DNA from: Stutzerimonas stutzeri
GTDB lineage: Bacteria > Pseudomonadota > Gammaproteobacteria > Pseudomonadales > Pseudomonadaceae
Length of the DNA stretch: 64,000 bases
Assembly (NCBI RefSeq): GCF_002890895.1
Contig: NZ_POUL01000008.1
Span: 121,272-185,271, forward strand
Direction of reading: 5' to 3'
Below the pieces are notes generated by a model. The model was not told where the DNA came from and searched no databases. It worked only from the letters and a program-made list of their open reading frames with translations. This document shows positions 40,322-50,625 of the stretch, one piece after another. Every line of letters starts with the position of its first letter. The stretch's first letter is position 1. Both the position numbers and the translations under genes were made by a program.

Positions 40322-41789
40322 ATGACCCTGCAACTCGACCACCCCGGCCTGCTACGCCAGCAGGCCTACCTCAACGGCGACTGGTGCGATGCCGATGCGG
40401 ACGACCGTACCGCTATCTTCAACCCGGCCACATGCGAGCTCGTTGGCGAGGTGCCGAACATGGGGCGCGCCGAAACCCGCCGCGCTATCGAGGCCGCGCA
40501 GGCCGCGCAGCCGGCCTGGCGCGCGCTGACCGCCAAGGAGCGAGCGTCGCGCTTGCGGCGCTGGTACGAGCTGATGCTGGAGAATCAGGAAGACCTGGCG
40601 CGGATCATGACCGCCGAGCAGGGCAAGCCGCTGGCCGAGGCGCGGGGTGAGGTGGCGTACGCTGCATCCTTTCTCGAATGGTTCGCCGAGGAAGGCAAGC
40701 GCCTGTATGGCGATGTGATCCCCGCCCATGCCGGCGACAAGCGCATCCTCGTGCAAAAGGAGCCGGTCGGCGTCACCGCGGCGATCACGCCCTGGAACTT
40801 CCCCAGCGCGATGATCACTCGCAAGGTCGGCCCGGCGCTCGCTGCCGGCTGCGCCATGGTGCTCAAGCCGGCGCCGCAGACGCCGTTCTCGGCGTTGGCA
40901 CTGGCCGCCTTGGCCGAGCGCGCGGGCATCCCGGCCGGGCTGTTCAGCGTGATCACCGCCGATGCCGCTACCTCGCGCGAAGTCGGTGCCGAACTCTGCG
41001 GAAACCCGGTCGTGCGCAAGCTCTCGTTCACTGGCTCGACGGCAGTGGGCATCCACCTGATGCAGCAGTGCGCACCGACGCTGAAAAAGCTCTCGCTGGA
41101 ACTGGGCGGCAACGCGCCGTTTATCGTCTTCGACGATGCCGATCTGGATGCGGCGGTCGAGGGCGCGATGATCTCCAAGTACCGCAACGCCGGGCAGACC
41201 TGCGTCTGTGCCAACCGCATCTATGTACAGGACAGCATCTACGACTCCTTCGTCGACAAGCTCTCGACTGCAGTGGCGAAGCTCAAGGTCGGCGACGGCT
41301 CGATGGAGGGCGTGACCACCGGCCCGTTGATCGACGCCGCTGCGGTGGCCAAGGTCCAGCGTCATCTGCAGGACGCGCTGGATAAGGGCGCCACCCTGCT
41401 GACCGGCGGCAAACCCCATACGCTGGGCGGTAACTTCTTCGAGCCGACGCTGGTGGGCGGCGTCACCGCCGAGATGGCCGTGGCACGCGAGGAAACCTTC
41501 GGTCCGCTGGTGCCGCTGTTCCGCTTCAACGATGAAAGCGAGGTGATTCGGCAGGCCAAATGACACCGAGTTCGGACTCGCGGCCTACTTCTATGCGCGC
41601 GACCTGAGCCGGGTGTTTCGCGTCGCCGAAGCGCTGGAGTACGGCATGGTCGGCATCAATACCGGCGTGATCTCCACCGAGGTGGCGCCGTTCGGCGGCA
41701 TGAAGGCCTCTGGCCTCGGCCGCGAGGGCTCGAAATACGGGCTGGATGAATATGTGGAAATCAAATACCTGTGTCTGGGTGGCATTTGA
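40322..41789 (+). pseudogene. gabD: Succinate-semialdehyde dehydrogenase, frameshifted near the 3' end
   Basis: The gene reads as an aldehyde dehydrogenase of the GabD family with NAD(P) and catalytic motifs intact (E260 in LELGGNAPF, C294 in NAGQTCVCANRI). It stops at TGA 41561-41563 after 413 residues. Removing one A from the AAA at 41558-41560 restores the normal continuation [20 protein letters not shown] and a C-terminus ending [10 protein letters not shown] at 41789, total 488 residues, the usual size. The lost 75 residues include the oligomerisation segment. Either a real inactivating mutation or a sequencing or assembly error; the undamaged downstream part favours a very recent event or an error. 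Confidence 0.88.
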
Positions 41790-41809
41790 CCGGACGACCC
41801 AAAAACAGG

Positions 41810-41827
41810 CGTGCAAAATAATGCACG
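41810..41827. promoter_or_regulatory. Inverted repeat upstream of gabT (candidate operator)
   Basis: CGTGCAAAATAATGCACG has 6-bp arms and an AT-rich 6-nt centre, 120 bp before the gabT start and just after the gabD stop. A regulator of GABA or amino-acid catabolism could bind here; none is identified. Confidence 0.4.
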
Positions 41828-41947
41828 GAGTTTTACTGTAATCCGAACGCCTGGGAAGGTGCGACAGTCGATCATCGTATGCTGCCGCGCTCGCTGCCTG
41901 GCGTTCTTCATGACCCGTGCCGACGATGAGCGGCTACCGAGGAGCTT

Positions 41948-43228
41948 ATGAGCAAGACCAACGAATCCCTGATGCAACGCCGTGTCGCCGCTGTTCCCCG
42001 TGGCGTCGGCCAGATCCACCCGATCTTTGCCGACCATGCGAAGAACAGCAGCGTGGTTGACGTCGAAGGCCGCGAGTTCATCGATTTCGCCGGTGGCATC
42101 GCCGTGCTGAATACCGGTCACCTGCACCCGAAGATCATCAAGGCCGTGGAAGACCAGCTGCACAAGCTGACCCATACCTGCTTCCAGGTACTGGCCTACG
42201 AGCCGTACGTGGAGCTGTGCGAGAAGATCAATGCGCGGGTGCCCGGCGATTTCGCCAAGAAGACGCTGCTGGTCACCACGGGCTCTGAAGCGGTGGAAAA
42301 CGCGGTGAAAATTGCCCGCGCCGCCACCGGACGCGCCGGCGTCATTGCTTTCACCGGCGCTTATCACGGCCGCACCATGATGACCCTCGGTCTGACCGGC
42401 AAGGTCGCGCCCTACTCGGCGGGCATGGGCCTGATGCCGGGCGGCATTTTCCGCGCGCAATATCCCTGCGCGATCCATGGCGTCAGTGTTGACGAGTCCA
42501 TCGCCAGCATCGAGCGCATCTTCAAGAACGACGCCGAGCCGCGCGACATCGCTGCGATCATCATCGAGCCGGTGCAGGGCGAGGGTGGCTTCAATGTCGC
42601 ACCGAAGGAATTCATGGCGCGCCTGCGTGCGCTCTGCGATGAGCACGGCATCCTGCTGATTGCAGATGAAGTGCAGACCGGCGCCGGCCGCACCGGCACC
42701 TTCTTCGCCATGGAGCAGATGGGTGTGGTCGCCGACCTGACCACCTTTGCCAAGTCGGTCGGCGGTGGTTTTCCGATTGCTGGCGTGTGTGGCAAGGCCG
42801 AGATCATGGACGCCATTGCGCCGGGCGGGCTCGGCGGCACCTACGCCGGTAACCCGCTGTCCTGCGCGGCGGCGCTGGCGGTCATGGAAATCTTCGAGGA
42901 AGAGCAGCTGCTCGACCGCTGCAAGGCGGTGGCCGAGAAGCTTACAGCCGGGCTCAAATCCATCCAGGCGCGGCACAAGGAGATCGGCGAAGTCCGCGGG
43001 CTCGGCGCGATGATCGCCATCGAGCTGTTCGAGGAGGGCGATCACGCGCGTCCGGCCGCGGCGCTGACCTCGCAGATCGTCGCCAAGGCACGGGACAAGG
43101 GCTTGATCCTGCTGTCCTGCGGCACCTATTACAACGTGCTGCGGGTGCTGGTGCCGCTCACCGTTGAGGACGACCTGCTTGAGCGCGGCCTGTCCATTAT
43201 CAGTGAGTGTTTTGACGAGCTGACGTGA
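41948..43228 (+). CDS. gabT: 4-aminobutyrate aminotransferase
   Basis: A 426-residue class III PLP aminotransferase with ADEVQTGAGRTG (D240) and the PLP Lys K269 in TTFAKSVGGGFP. It converts GABA plus 2-oxoglutarate into succinate semialdehyde and glutamate; homologues also act on 5-aminovalerate. The paired dehydrogenase gene is just upstream but broken. A 158-bp gap with an inverted repeat suggests it can have its own promoter. Confidence 0.93.
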   Translation: MSKTNESLMQRRVAAVPRGVGQIHPIFADHAKNSSVVDVEGREFIDFAGGIAVLNTGHLHPKIIKAVEDQLHKLTHTCFQVLAYEPYVELCEKINARVPGDFAKKTLLVTTGSEAVENAVKIARAATGRAGVIAFTGAYHGRTMMTLGLTGKVAPYSAGMGLMPGGIFRAQYPCAIHGVSVDESIASIERIFKNDAEPRDIAAIIIEPVQGEGGFNVAPKEFMARLRALCDEHGILLIADEVQTGAGRTGTFFAMEQMGVVADLTTFAKSVGGGFPIAGVCGKAEIMDAIAPGGLGGTYAGNPLSCAAALAVMEIFEEEQLLDRCKAVAEKLTAGLKSIQARHKEIGEVRGLGAMIAIELFEEGDHARPAAALTSQIVAKARDKGLILLSCGTYYNVLRVLVPLTVEDDLLERGLSIISECFDELT

Positions 43229-43330
43229 TGGCGCGTGGCGCACCGGCATTCGCAACGGATGTCAGCCGCGCCGCAACCCTGACCCCTCGGGTACAATGCG
43301 CGGCATCTTGCCGTGCTACCCGAGGTCGTC

Positions 43331-44005
43331 ATGCAGCCGTTCGCCATCGCCCCTTCGATTCTTTCCGCCAATTTCGCCCGCCTGGGCGAGGAAGTGGACA
43401 ACGTGCTGGCCGCCGGCGCGGACATCGTCCATTTCGATGTGATGGACAACCACTACGTACCCAACCTGACCATTGGCCCGATGGTCTGCTCGGCGTTGCG
43501 CAAGCACGGCGTCACCGCACCCATCGATGTGCACCTGATGGTCAAGCCGGTAGACCGCATGATTGGTGACTTTCTGGAAGCCGGCGCCAGCTACATCACC
43601 TTTCACCCTGAGGCCTCCGAGCACGTTGATCGCTCCCTGCAGCTGATCAGGGACGGCGGTGCCAAGGCCGGCCTTGTGTTCAATCCGGCCACTCCATTAC
43701 ACGTGCTCAAATACGTGATGGACAAGGTCGACATGGTCTTGCTGATGAGCGTCAACCCCGGCTTCGGTGGGCAGAAGTTCATCCCCAATACCTTGGACAA
43801 GCTGCGCGAAGCGCGTGCCCTGATCGATGCCAGCGGCCGCGAGATTCGCCTGGAGATCGACGGCGGCGTCAATCCGAAGAACATCCGTGAGATCGCCGCA
43901 GCCGGTGCCGATACTTTCGTCGCCGGTTCGGCGATTTTCAATCAGCCCGACTACAAGGCCGTGATCGACCAGATGCGCGCCGAACTGGCGCTGGCACGCT
44001 CATGA
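43331..44005 (+). CDS. rpe: Ribulose-phosphate 3-epimerase
   Basis: A 224-residue TIM-barrel epimerase with [33 protein letters not shown] and [12 protein letters not shown], the usual metal-binding residues. It works in the pentose phosphate pathway. Start ATG 43331 has GAGGT 5 nt upstream. Overlaps gph by 4 bp. Confidence 0.96.
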   Translation: MQPFAIAPSILSANFARLGEEVDNVLAAGADIVHFDVMDNHYVPNLTIGPMVCSALRKHGVTAPIDVHLMVKPVDRMIGDFLEAGASYITFHPEASEHVDRSLQLIRDGGAKAGLVFNPATPLHVLKYVMDKVDMVLLMSVNPGFGGQKFIPNTLDKLREARALIDASGREIRLEIDGGVNPKNIREIAAAGADTFVAGSAIFNQPDYKAVIDQMRAELALARS

Positions 44006-44703
44006 CCCGTCTCGAGCAACTGTTCGACGGCCAGCTGCCGCGGTTGGTGATGTTCGACCTGGACGGAACCCTGATGGATTCGGTGCCGGACCTGGCCGCC
44101 GCGGTCGACAAGATGCTGATGTTGCTGGGGCGTGAGCCCGCCGGCATTGATCGGGTGCGTGACTGGGTGGGCAACGGCTCGCGGGTGCTGGTGCGTCGCG
44201 CGCTGGCCGGTCAGCTGCAACACGAGGGTGTAGCTGATGAGCTGGCCGACGAGGCGCTGGCGCTGTTCATGCAGGCCTATTCCGGTGGACACGAACTGAC
44301 CACGGTCTACCCCGGCGTTCGCGAGTGCCTGGACTGGCTTCGCGAGCGTGACGTGAAGCTTGCGATCATCACCAACAAGCCGGCCCAGTTCATTGAACCG
44401 TTGCTGGAAGAGAAGGGCCTGGCGGGTTATTTCCAGTGGTTGATCGGTGGCGACACCCTGCCTCAGCAGAAGCCTGACCCGGCGGCCCTTGTTTGGGTCA
44501 TGCGCGAGGCCGGGGTGTCCGCGGATGCCTCGCTATTCGTCGGCGATTCGCGCAACGATGTGCGCGCAGCGAAGGCGGCGTCGGTGCCTTGTGCGGCGCT
44601 CACCTACGGCTATAACCACGGTGAGCCCATCGCCCACGAGCAGCCGGCGCTGGTGCTTGACGATCTGCGCGAGCTGGTTGCTTCGGTTTCGGGGCTGCGC
44701 TAG
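44002..44703 (+). CDS. gph: Phosphoglycolate phosphatase
   Basis: A 233-residue HAD-superfamily hydrolase with [31 protein letters not shown] and [15 protein letters not shown] (motifs I to IV). It removes phosphoglycolate formed by DNA repair and other reactions. Coupled to rpe and followed by the trpE leader. Confidence 0.94.
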   Translation: MTRLEQLFDGQLPRLVMFDLDGTLMDSVPDLAAAVDKMLMLLGREPAGIDRVRDWVGNGSRVLVRRALAGQLQHEGVADELADEALALFMQAYSGGHELTTVYPGVRECLDWLRERDVKLAIITNKPAQFIEPLLEEKGLAGYFQWLIGGDTLPQQKPDPAALVWVMREAGVSADASLFVGDSRNDVRAAKAASVPCAALTYGYNHGEPIAHEQPALVLDDLRELVASVSGLR

Positions 44704-44768
44704 TGTGGCCTCTGTCTTTTGAATCCTGCAGCCGAGATCAGATCGTGGTGGTCACCCGCAAACAGTGG

Positions 44769-44813
44769 ATGAATGTCATCAAGGCCCTGGCCCGTTGGCG
44801 CTGGCGCGCCTGA
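44769..44813 (+). promoter_or_regulatory. trpL: trpE leader peptide (attenuator)
   Basis: A 14-codon frame MNVIKALARWRWRA lies 75 bp upstream of trpE and contains two Trp codons near its end, as expected for a peptide whose translation senses charged tRNA-Trp. The following 40 bp (TGCCGGCTCTGCCCGG) can fold but shows no strong T-run, so the terminator form is not certain. Attenuation of trpE has been described in Pseudomonas. Confidence 0.8.
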
Positions 44814-44888
44814 CATCTTCTGCCGGCTCTGCCCGGTACGTTTGCACAACTCGACCTTATGTAGCTCCCCTCCGACCACGAGGCTGAC

Positions 44889-46367
44889 ATGACCCGCGAA
44901 GAATTCCTGCGTTTGGCCGCCGAAGGCCATAACCGCATCCCCCTGTCGTTCGAAACGCTCGCCGACTTCGACACCCCGCTCACGCTTTATCTCAAGCTCG
45001 CCGATGCGCCTAATTCCTACCTGCTCGAATCCGTGCAGGGCGGGGAAAAGTGGGGGCGTTACTCGATCATCGGCCTGCCTTGCCGCACCGTATTGCGCGT
45101 GCAGGATCATCGCATCAGCGTGACCACCGACGGCGTCGAAACCGAGGCCTGTGAGGTCGACGATCCGCTGGCGTTCGTCGAGGCGTTCCAGCAGCGCTAC
45201 CGCGTGGCGCCGGTGGATGGACTGCCGCGCTTCAACGGCGGTCTGGTGGGGTATTTCGGCTACGACAGCGTGCGCTATGTCGAACGCAAGCTTGCGAGCT
45301 GCCCCAACCCCGATCCGCTGGGTACGCCGGATATCCTGCTGATGGTGTCCGACGCCGTGGTGGTCTTCGACAACCTGGCCGGCAAGCTGCATTGCATCGT
45401 CCTGGTCGACCCGGCACAGCCGGACGCCTACGAGGCGGGGCAGGCGAAACTGCAGGCGCTTCGAGAAAAGCTGCGCCAGTCGATCACGCCGCGCCTGGGC
45501 CTGGATTTCGAAAAGAGCAACGGTAACGAGCCGACTTTCCGCTCGAGCTTCAGCCGCGAGGACTACGAGCAGGCCGTCAACCGCATCAAGGACTACATCC
45601 TTGCCGGCGACTGTATGCAGGTGGTGATCTCCCAGCGTATGTCGATCCCCTTCAAGGCCGCGCCAATCGATCTGTACCGCGCGCTGCGCTGCTTCAACCC
45701 GACGCCCTACATGTACTTTTTCAATTTCGGCGATTTCCACGTGGTGGGCTCGTCGCCGGAAGTGCTGGTACGGGTGGAGGAGGGACTGGTGACGGTCCGG
45801 CCTATCGCTGGCACCCGCCCGCGAGGCGTCAACGAGGAGGCTGATCAGGCGCTCGAGCAGGATCTGCTCAGCGACGCCAAGGAGCTGGCCGAACATCTCA
45901 TGCTGATCGACCTGGGACGCAACGACGTCGGCCGTGTGGCCGAGAACGGTTCGGTGCGGCTCACCGAGAAGATGGTCATCGAGCGCTATTCCAACGTGAT
46001 GCATATCGTCTCCAACGTCACCGGCCAATTGAAGGCACCGTTGACGGCCATGGACGCGCTGCGCGCGATTCTGCCGGCTGGCACCCTGTCTGGTGCGCCG
46101 AAGATTCGCGCCATGGAAATCATCGACGAGCTGGAGCCGGTCAAACGCGGCGTCTACGGCGGCGCCGTCGGCTACCTGGCCTGGAACGGCAACATGGACA
46201 CCGCCATCGCCATCCGTACCGCGGTAATTAAAGATGGCGAGCTGCACGTGCAGGCTGGTGCCGGTATCGTCGCCGACTCACAGCCGGCCCTGGAATGGGA
46301 AGAAACGCTGAACAAACGCCGCGCGATGTTCCGTGCGGTGGCCTTGGCAGAGCACAGCAGCGACTAG
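44889..46367 (+). CDS. trpE: Anthranilate synthase component I
   Basis: A 492-residue chorismate-utilising enzyme with the feedback site near [15 protein letters not shown] and the catalytic core [16 protein letters not shown] region, [21 protein letters not shown] and [22 protein letters not shown]. With TrpG it forms anthranilate from chorismate and glutamine. It is separated from trpGDC by one unrelated gene. Confidence 0.97.
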   Translation: MTREEFLRLAAEGHNRIPLSFETLADFDTPLTLYLKLADAPNSYLLESVQGGEKWGRYSIIGLPCRTVLRVQDHRISVTTDGVETEACEVDDPLAFVEAFQQRYRVAPVDGLPRFNGGLVGYFGYDSVRYVERKLASCPNPDPLGTPDILLMVSDAVVVFDNLAGKLHCIVLVDPAQPDAYEAGQAKLQALREKLRQSITPRLGLDFEKSNGNEPTFRSSFSREDYEQAVNRIKDYILAGDCMQVVISQRMSIPFKAAPIDLYRALRCFNPTPYMYFFNFGDFHVVGSSPEVLVRVEEGLVTVRPIAGTRPRGVNEEADQALEQDLLSDAKELAEHLMLIDLGRNDVGRVAENGSVRLTEKMVIERYSNVMHIVSNVTGQLKAPLTAMDALRAILPAGTLSGAPKIRAMEIIDELEPVKRGVYGGAVGYLAWNGNMDTAIAIRTAVIKDGELHVQAGAGIVADSQPALEWEETLNKRRAMFRAVALAEHSSD

Positions 46368-46510
46368 CTTCGGCGCGGCTCATGGGGATGTTCGGCAACT
46401 GCGACTAAAGTCCTTATTGGTCGTATGGTAATGGCTATTGGCTATGCCTATAGTCGTGGAAGCTGAGCAGGAACGCTCGGCAATCCAACCCCAGCCCATA
46501 CGAGCCAGCC

Positions 46511-48676
46511 ATGCCGTTACTGCCGAGCCCCCGCCCATCGTCCGTTCGCCAGTCCTGGCCGTCGGCCTCGTCGTTGGTGATCGCTCTCACGGCGCTGCTG
46601 GTGCTGGTCTGGTTGTTATCGAGCCTGGCGGATCTGAACGGAAGCCAGGTGTGGTTCCCGTTGTCGCTGCATATCACTGTCGAAACCTTCTCGATTGTCG
46701 TAGCGGGATTGGTGTTTGCGGTGGCTTGGCATAGCCAGCAGCCAGTGCCTCTTTCGAACCCGCTGCTAGCCTGTGCGTTTTTGGCCATCGCGTTGCTGGA
46801 TCTGGCGCATATGCTGTCCTACCGAGGTATGCCCGTTTGGGTGACGCCCGCCTCGGCGGAAAAAGCGATCGCCTTCTGGCTGGTTTCCCGCGTATTGCTT
46901 GCTTTCACCCTGCTCGCGGTGGCGTGCCGTCTGTGCCACCGAAGCATCGCTTTGCCGCGGATCTTGCTGCTTTCATCGTCCCTGGGACTGGTGGTTTTGG
47001 TGGTTTACCTGCAGCTGTTTCAGCCGCAGCTGTGGCCTCGGACCTTTATCGACGGGGAGGGGCTGACCCGCTTCAAAGTGCAGATGGAGTGGCTGATCAT
47101 CAGCCTCTTCGCACTGGCGGCATGGGTGTTCTGGCGCGCTCGAGAGGTTGCAGACCGTGACTATTTCGACGGCATGCTGGCTGCGACACTGGTTTCGATT
47201 CTTGCCGAGCTGTGCTTCACCGCCTACAGCAGTGTGAACAGCTTCTACAGTCTGCTCGGGCATCTGTACAAGATCGTCTCCTACGGCTTCATCTATCAGG
47301 TGGTGTTCGTGTCGAGTGTGCGGGCGCCATACGCGCGGTTGGCGGTCGAAATGAACGAACGGATCGCTGCACAACAGCGCGCCGACTATATGGCTCACTT
47401 CGATAGCCTGACGGGGTTGCCCAATCTGTCCCAGCTTGAGGAGCGGACGCGTCAGGCAATGGCCAGTGCCGTGAAGCTCAAGGGTGCAGTTGCGGTGCTG
47501 TACGTCGATCTCGATCATTTCAAGATGGTCAACGATTCGTTCGGGCGCACTTTCGGTGACCAGCTGCTCTGCACAACCTCGTTAAGACTGCAGCAGGCAT
47601 TGCCCGAGAGCGCCATGCTGGCACGGGCCGGCGGTGATGAGTTTGTCGTGCTGTTGGCCGATCTGGAGAATGCCGAGGGCGCATCCGCTGTGATCCAGCG
47701 TGTGCTCGATGAGTTAGCCGACCCCTTCATGATCGAGCGCCAGCAGATAGTGGTGTCGATCTCCATTGGCGTCGCGGTTGGCCCGAGCGATGGCATGGAC
47801 TTTTCCTGCCTCCTGCGTAACGCTGAAATGGCGATGTACAAGGCCAAGGAAGCCGGGCGCCGGACGTGGTGCTATTACAACGCTGCGTTGGATACCGAGA
47901 TGCGGGGGCGGTTGTATCTCATCAACGGCCTACGGCTCGCTCTCGAGCGAGAGGAGTTTTTTCTGGAGTATCAGCTGCAGCTGGACCTCGCCAGCGGCAG
48001 GGTAGTGGGCGCGGAAGCCCTGTTGCGCTGGCAGCATCCTCAGTGGGGTCTGGTCGCGCCGGGGCAGTTCATTCCTGCAGCCGAACAGAGCGGTCTGATC
48101 GTGGGGATTGGTGAATGGGTCATCCTCGAGGCGTGCCGACAGGCTCAACGCTGGCAGGCTGAGGGGCTGGACATCCCGCGCGTAGCAGTGAACGTCGCTG
48201 CGATACAGCTGCACCAGGGGGCGCTGGAACAGACCGTCGCCGCCGCCTTGGCGCGGACCGGTCTGCCAGCTTCAGCGCTGGAGCTCGAGCTGACCGAGTC
48301 CAGCCTCGTCGACAACACCGAGCAGGTGATGATTGCGCTGGCCGGTCTGAAAGCCCTGCGTGTCACGCTGTCCATCGATGATTTCGGCACCGGATACTCC
48401 TGTCTGGCGTATCTTCGGCGGTTGTCGGTGGATACATTGAAAATTGACCGTTCCTTTGTAAGCGATCTGCCAAACGAAGACGGCCATGCCATTGTCGCCG
48501 CGATCATCCACATGGCCGAGTCGCTCGGCTTGAAGACGCTGGCAGAAGGGGTCGAAGACGAAGCCACTGCTGCGGAGCTGCGTCGACTTGGGTGTCGGCA
48601 GGCGCAGGGTTTTTTCTACGCTCGGCCGGTTCCGGCCGCCGCGTTGCCTGCTGCTATCGCGTCGCTGCCAGTCTAG
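46511..48676 (+). CDS. MASE3-GGDEF-EAL cyclic-di-GMP protein
   Basis: A 721-residue membrane protein. An N-terminal membrane sensor (about 20-270, seven or so helices, with ITVETFSIVVAG and LLDLAHMLSYRGMP typical of MASE3) is followed by a GGDEF domain with intact GGDEF at 374-378 and an EAL domain with E502-A-L504, IDDFGTGYSCLAYL and LKTLAEGVEDE. Both catalytic motifs are intact, so it could make or break cyclic-di-GMP. It sits between trpE and trpG with no functional link to tryptophan. The ligand of the sensor is unknown. Confidence 0.9.
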   Translation: MPLLPSPRPSSVRQSWPSASSLVIALTALLVLVWLLSSLADLNGSQVWFPLSLHITVETFSIVVAGLVFAVAWHSQQPVPLSNPLLACAFLAIALLDLAHMLSYRGMPVWVTPASAEKAIAFWLVSRVLLAFTLLAVACRLCHRSIALPRILLLSSSLGLVVLVVYLQLFQPQLWPRTFIDGEGLTRFKVQMEWLIISLFALAAWVFWRAREVADRDYFDGMLAATLVSILAELCFTAYSSVNSFYSLLGHLYKIVSYGFIYQVVFVSSVRAPYARLAVEMNERIAAQQRADYMAHFDSLTGLPNLSQLEERTRQAMASAVKLKGAVAVLYVDLDHFKMVNDSFGRTFGDQLLCTTSLRLQQALPESAMLARAGGDEFVVLLADLENAEGASAVIQRVLDELADPFMIERQQIVVSISIGVAVGPSDGMDFSCLLRNAEMAMYKAKEAGRRTWCYYNAALDTEMRGRLYLINGLRLALEREEFFLEYQLQLDLASGRVVGAEALLRWQHPQWGLVAPGQFIPAAEQSGLIVGIGEWVILEACRQAQRWQAEGLDIPRVAVNVAAIQLHQGALEQTVAAALARTGLPASALELELTESSLVDNTEQVMIALAGLKALRVTLSIDDFGTGYSCLAYLRRLSVDTLKIDRSFVSDLPNEDGHAIVAAIIHMAESLGLKTLAEGVEDEATAAELRRLGCRQAQGFFYARPVPAAALPAAIASLPV

Positions 48677-48715
48677 GGCGCCAGACTTGGCTGTAGCGGG
48701 CAAGCAATGCTCTGC

Positions 48716-48721
48716 TATAGT
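48716..48721 (+). promoter_or_regulatory. Possible extended -10 box for trpGDC
   Basis: TGCTATAGT gives an extended -10 (TATAGT at 48716) upstream of the second Trp leader. No good -35 is visible, so this is tentative. Confidence 0.35.
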
Positions 48722-48807
48722 CCGGTTGAAATCGTGGCCTGGCATGGGCTACTTTGCGTTGTCAGCTCTGCGAGACCTTTTCCGTGAAACTCAGCAGCAC
48801 CCTCCTG

Positions 48808-48852
48808 ATGCGTCTGTTCAAGGCTCATGCCCGCTGGCGTTGGCGCGCCTGA
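48808..48852 (+). promoter_or_regulatory. trpGDC leader peptide (second attenuator)
   Basis: A 14-codon frame MRLFKAHARWRWRA (or 22 codons from GTG 48784) ends with the same ARWRWRA and TGA as the trpE leader. DNA downstream also aligns (TGCTGGCTCCGTGCCGG). It lies 133 bp before trpG. Attenuation of trpGDC as well as trpE is known in P. putida. The 309-bp gap 48677-48985 contains nothing else that I can support. Confidence 0.78.
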
Positions 48853-48985
48853 CCGTCGTTGCTGGCTCCGTGCCGGAATACCCCGTTCACACCTGTACTA
48901 CCGATCGTTCTGCTGAGGCGCTATTGCGCCGGCTTGGGCCGTCATGGCAGGTGGTGGATCAGCCTCAAGCCCAAGGGTGACGCAA

Positions 48986-49579
48986 ATGCTGTTAATGCTG
49001 GATAACTACGATTCCTTTACCTACAACGTCGTGCAATATCTCGGCGAACTCGGCGCGGACGTTAAAGTAGTGCGCAACGATGAGTTGAGCGTTGCCGAAA
49101 TCGAAGCGCTGAACCCGGAGCGGATTGTCGTATCGCCCGGCCCTTGTACGCCGAACGAGGCGGGCGTCTCGCTGGAACTGATTCGTCATTTCGCCGGCAA
49201 GCTGCCGATCCTCGGCGTCTGTCTCGGCCATCAGAGCATCGGGCAGGCATTTGGAGGTGAGGTCGTGCGGGCGCGTCAGGTCATGCATGGCAAGACAAGT
49301 CCGGTCGCTCACGAGAACACCGGTGTGTTTGCCGGGCTGAACAATCCGTTAACGGTGACGCGTTACCACTCGCTGGTGGTCAAGCGTGAAACGCTCCCCG
49401 ACTGTCTGGAGATCACTGCCTGGACGCAACTGGAAGACGGCAGCGTCGACGAGATCATGGGCTTGCGGCACAAGACACTGAACGTAGAAGGCGTGCAGTT
49501 TCACCCTGAGTCAATCCTCACCGAGCAGGGACACGAACTGTTCGCCAATTTTCTGAAACAGACCGGAGGCGTGCGCTGA
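48986..49579 (+). CDS. trpG: Anthranilate synthase component II (glutamine amidotransferase)
   Basis: A 197-residue class I amidotransferase with [26 protein letters not shown], the catalytic Cys in [15 protein letters not shown] and His/Glu in [11 protein letters not shown]. It provides ammonia to TrpE. Start ATG 48986 has AAGGGTGA upstream. Its stop overlaps the trpD start by one base. Confidence 0.96.
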   Translation: MLLMLDNYDSFTYNVVQYLGELGADVKVVRNDELSVAEIEALNPERIVVSPGPCTPNEAGVSLELIRHFAGKLPILGVCLGHQSIGQAFGGEVVRARQVMHGKTSPVAHENTGVFAGLNNPLTVTRYHSLVVKRETLPDCLEITAWTQLEDGSVDEIMGLRHKTLNVEGVQFHPESILTEQGHELFANFLKQTGGVR

Positions 49580-50625
49580 TGGATATCAAGGAAGCCCTCA
49601 ACCGCATCGTCGGCCAGCTGGATTTGACTACCGATGAAATGAAGGCGGTGATGCGGCAGATCATGACTGGCCAGTGCACCGATGCGCAGATTGGCGCGTT
49701 CCTCATGGGCATGCGGATGAAGAGCGAAACCATCGACGAGATCGTCGGTGCGGTGGAGGTGATGCGTGAGCTGGCCGAGCCGGTGCATTTTGATACCCAT
49801 CGATTGGTGGACACCTGCGGTACCGGTGGCGATGGGATGAACATTTTCAATGTCTCAACTGCCGCAGCCTTCGTGGTCGCCGCTGCGGGTGGCAAGGTCG
49901 CCAAGCACGGCAACCGCGCAGTGTCGGGTAAGAGTGGCAGTGCCGACCTGCTCGAAGCGGCCGGTGTTTACCTGGACCTCACGCCCGCACAGGTTGCGCG
50001 CAGTGTCGATGCTGTGGGCGTCGGCTTCATGTTTGCGCCTGCGCACCACGGCGCGATGAAATTTGCCGCCGGTCCGCGCCGCGAGTTGGGCTTGCGGACG
50101 CTGTTCAACATCCTTGGCCCGATGTCCAACCCCGCCGGTGTCAAGCATCAGGTGCTCGGGGTGTTCAGCAAGGAACTCTGCCGGCCCATGGCCGAAGTGC
50201 TGTCGCGCCTGGGAAGTCAGCATGTGCTGGTCGTGCATGCACAGGACGGGCTCGACGAGATCAGCCTGGCGGCGCCGACCTATGTGGCCGAACTGAACAA
50301 GGGTGAAATCAGTGAGTACCGTATCCAGCCGGAAGACTTCGGGATCAAGAGCCAGAGCCTGATCGGTCTTAATGTCGAAGATGCACAGGGCTCGTTGGCT
50401 CTGATTCGCGATGCATTGGGACGGCGTAAGACGGACAATGGGCAAAAGGCTGCCGACATGATTGTCTTGAATGCAGGTGCTGCGCTCTATGCAGCCGACA
50501 TCGCCAGCAGCCTGAAACAGGGCGTGGAGATTGCCCACGATGCGCTGCATACCGGCTTGGCACGGGACAAGTTCGAGGAGCTCGTGTCCTTCACCGTGGT
50601 GTTCAAGCAGGAGAGTTCCCAATGA
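49579..50625 (+). CDS. trpD: Anthranilate phosphoribosyltransferase
   Basis: A 348-residue enzyme with [41 protein letters not shown] and [19 protein letters not shown], the phosphoribosyl and anthranilate binding motifs. It catalyses the second step of tryptophan synthesis. Coupled to trpG (TGATG) and trpC (ATGA overlap). Confidence 0.97.
   Translation: MDIKEALNRIVGQLDLTTDEMKAVMRQIMTGQCTDAQIGAFLMGMRMKSETIDEIVGAVEVMRELAEPVHFDTHRLVDTCGTGGDGMNIFNVSTAAAFVVAAAGGKVAKHGNRAVSGKSGSADLLEAAGVYLDLTPAQVARSVDAVGVGFMFAPAHHGAMKFAAGPRRELGLRTLFNILGPMSNPAGVKHQVLGVFSKELCRPMAEVLSRLGSQHVLVVHAQDGLDEISLAAPTYVAELNKGEISEYRIQPEDFGIKSQSLIGLNVEDAQGSLALIRDALGRRKTDNGQKAADMIVLNAGAALYAADIASSLKQGVEIAHDALHTGLARDKFEELVSFTVVFKQESSQ

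Noticed and set aside
41591..43255. A 554-codon open frame antisense to gabT
   Set aside because: Same shadow effect; gabT is intact on the plus strand.
44700..46247. A 515-codon open frame antisense to trpE
   Set aside because: Shadow of trpE without recognisable sequence or ribosome site.
48588..48980. A 130-codon frame across the trpG leader
   Set aside because: It overlaps the end of the cyclic-di-GMP gene and the leader peptide and has no protein-like motif.
46368..48985. Expected R/F-pyocin cluster between trpE and trpG
   Set aside because: No tail, lysis or regulator genes are present in the interval.
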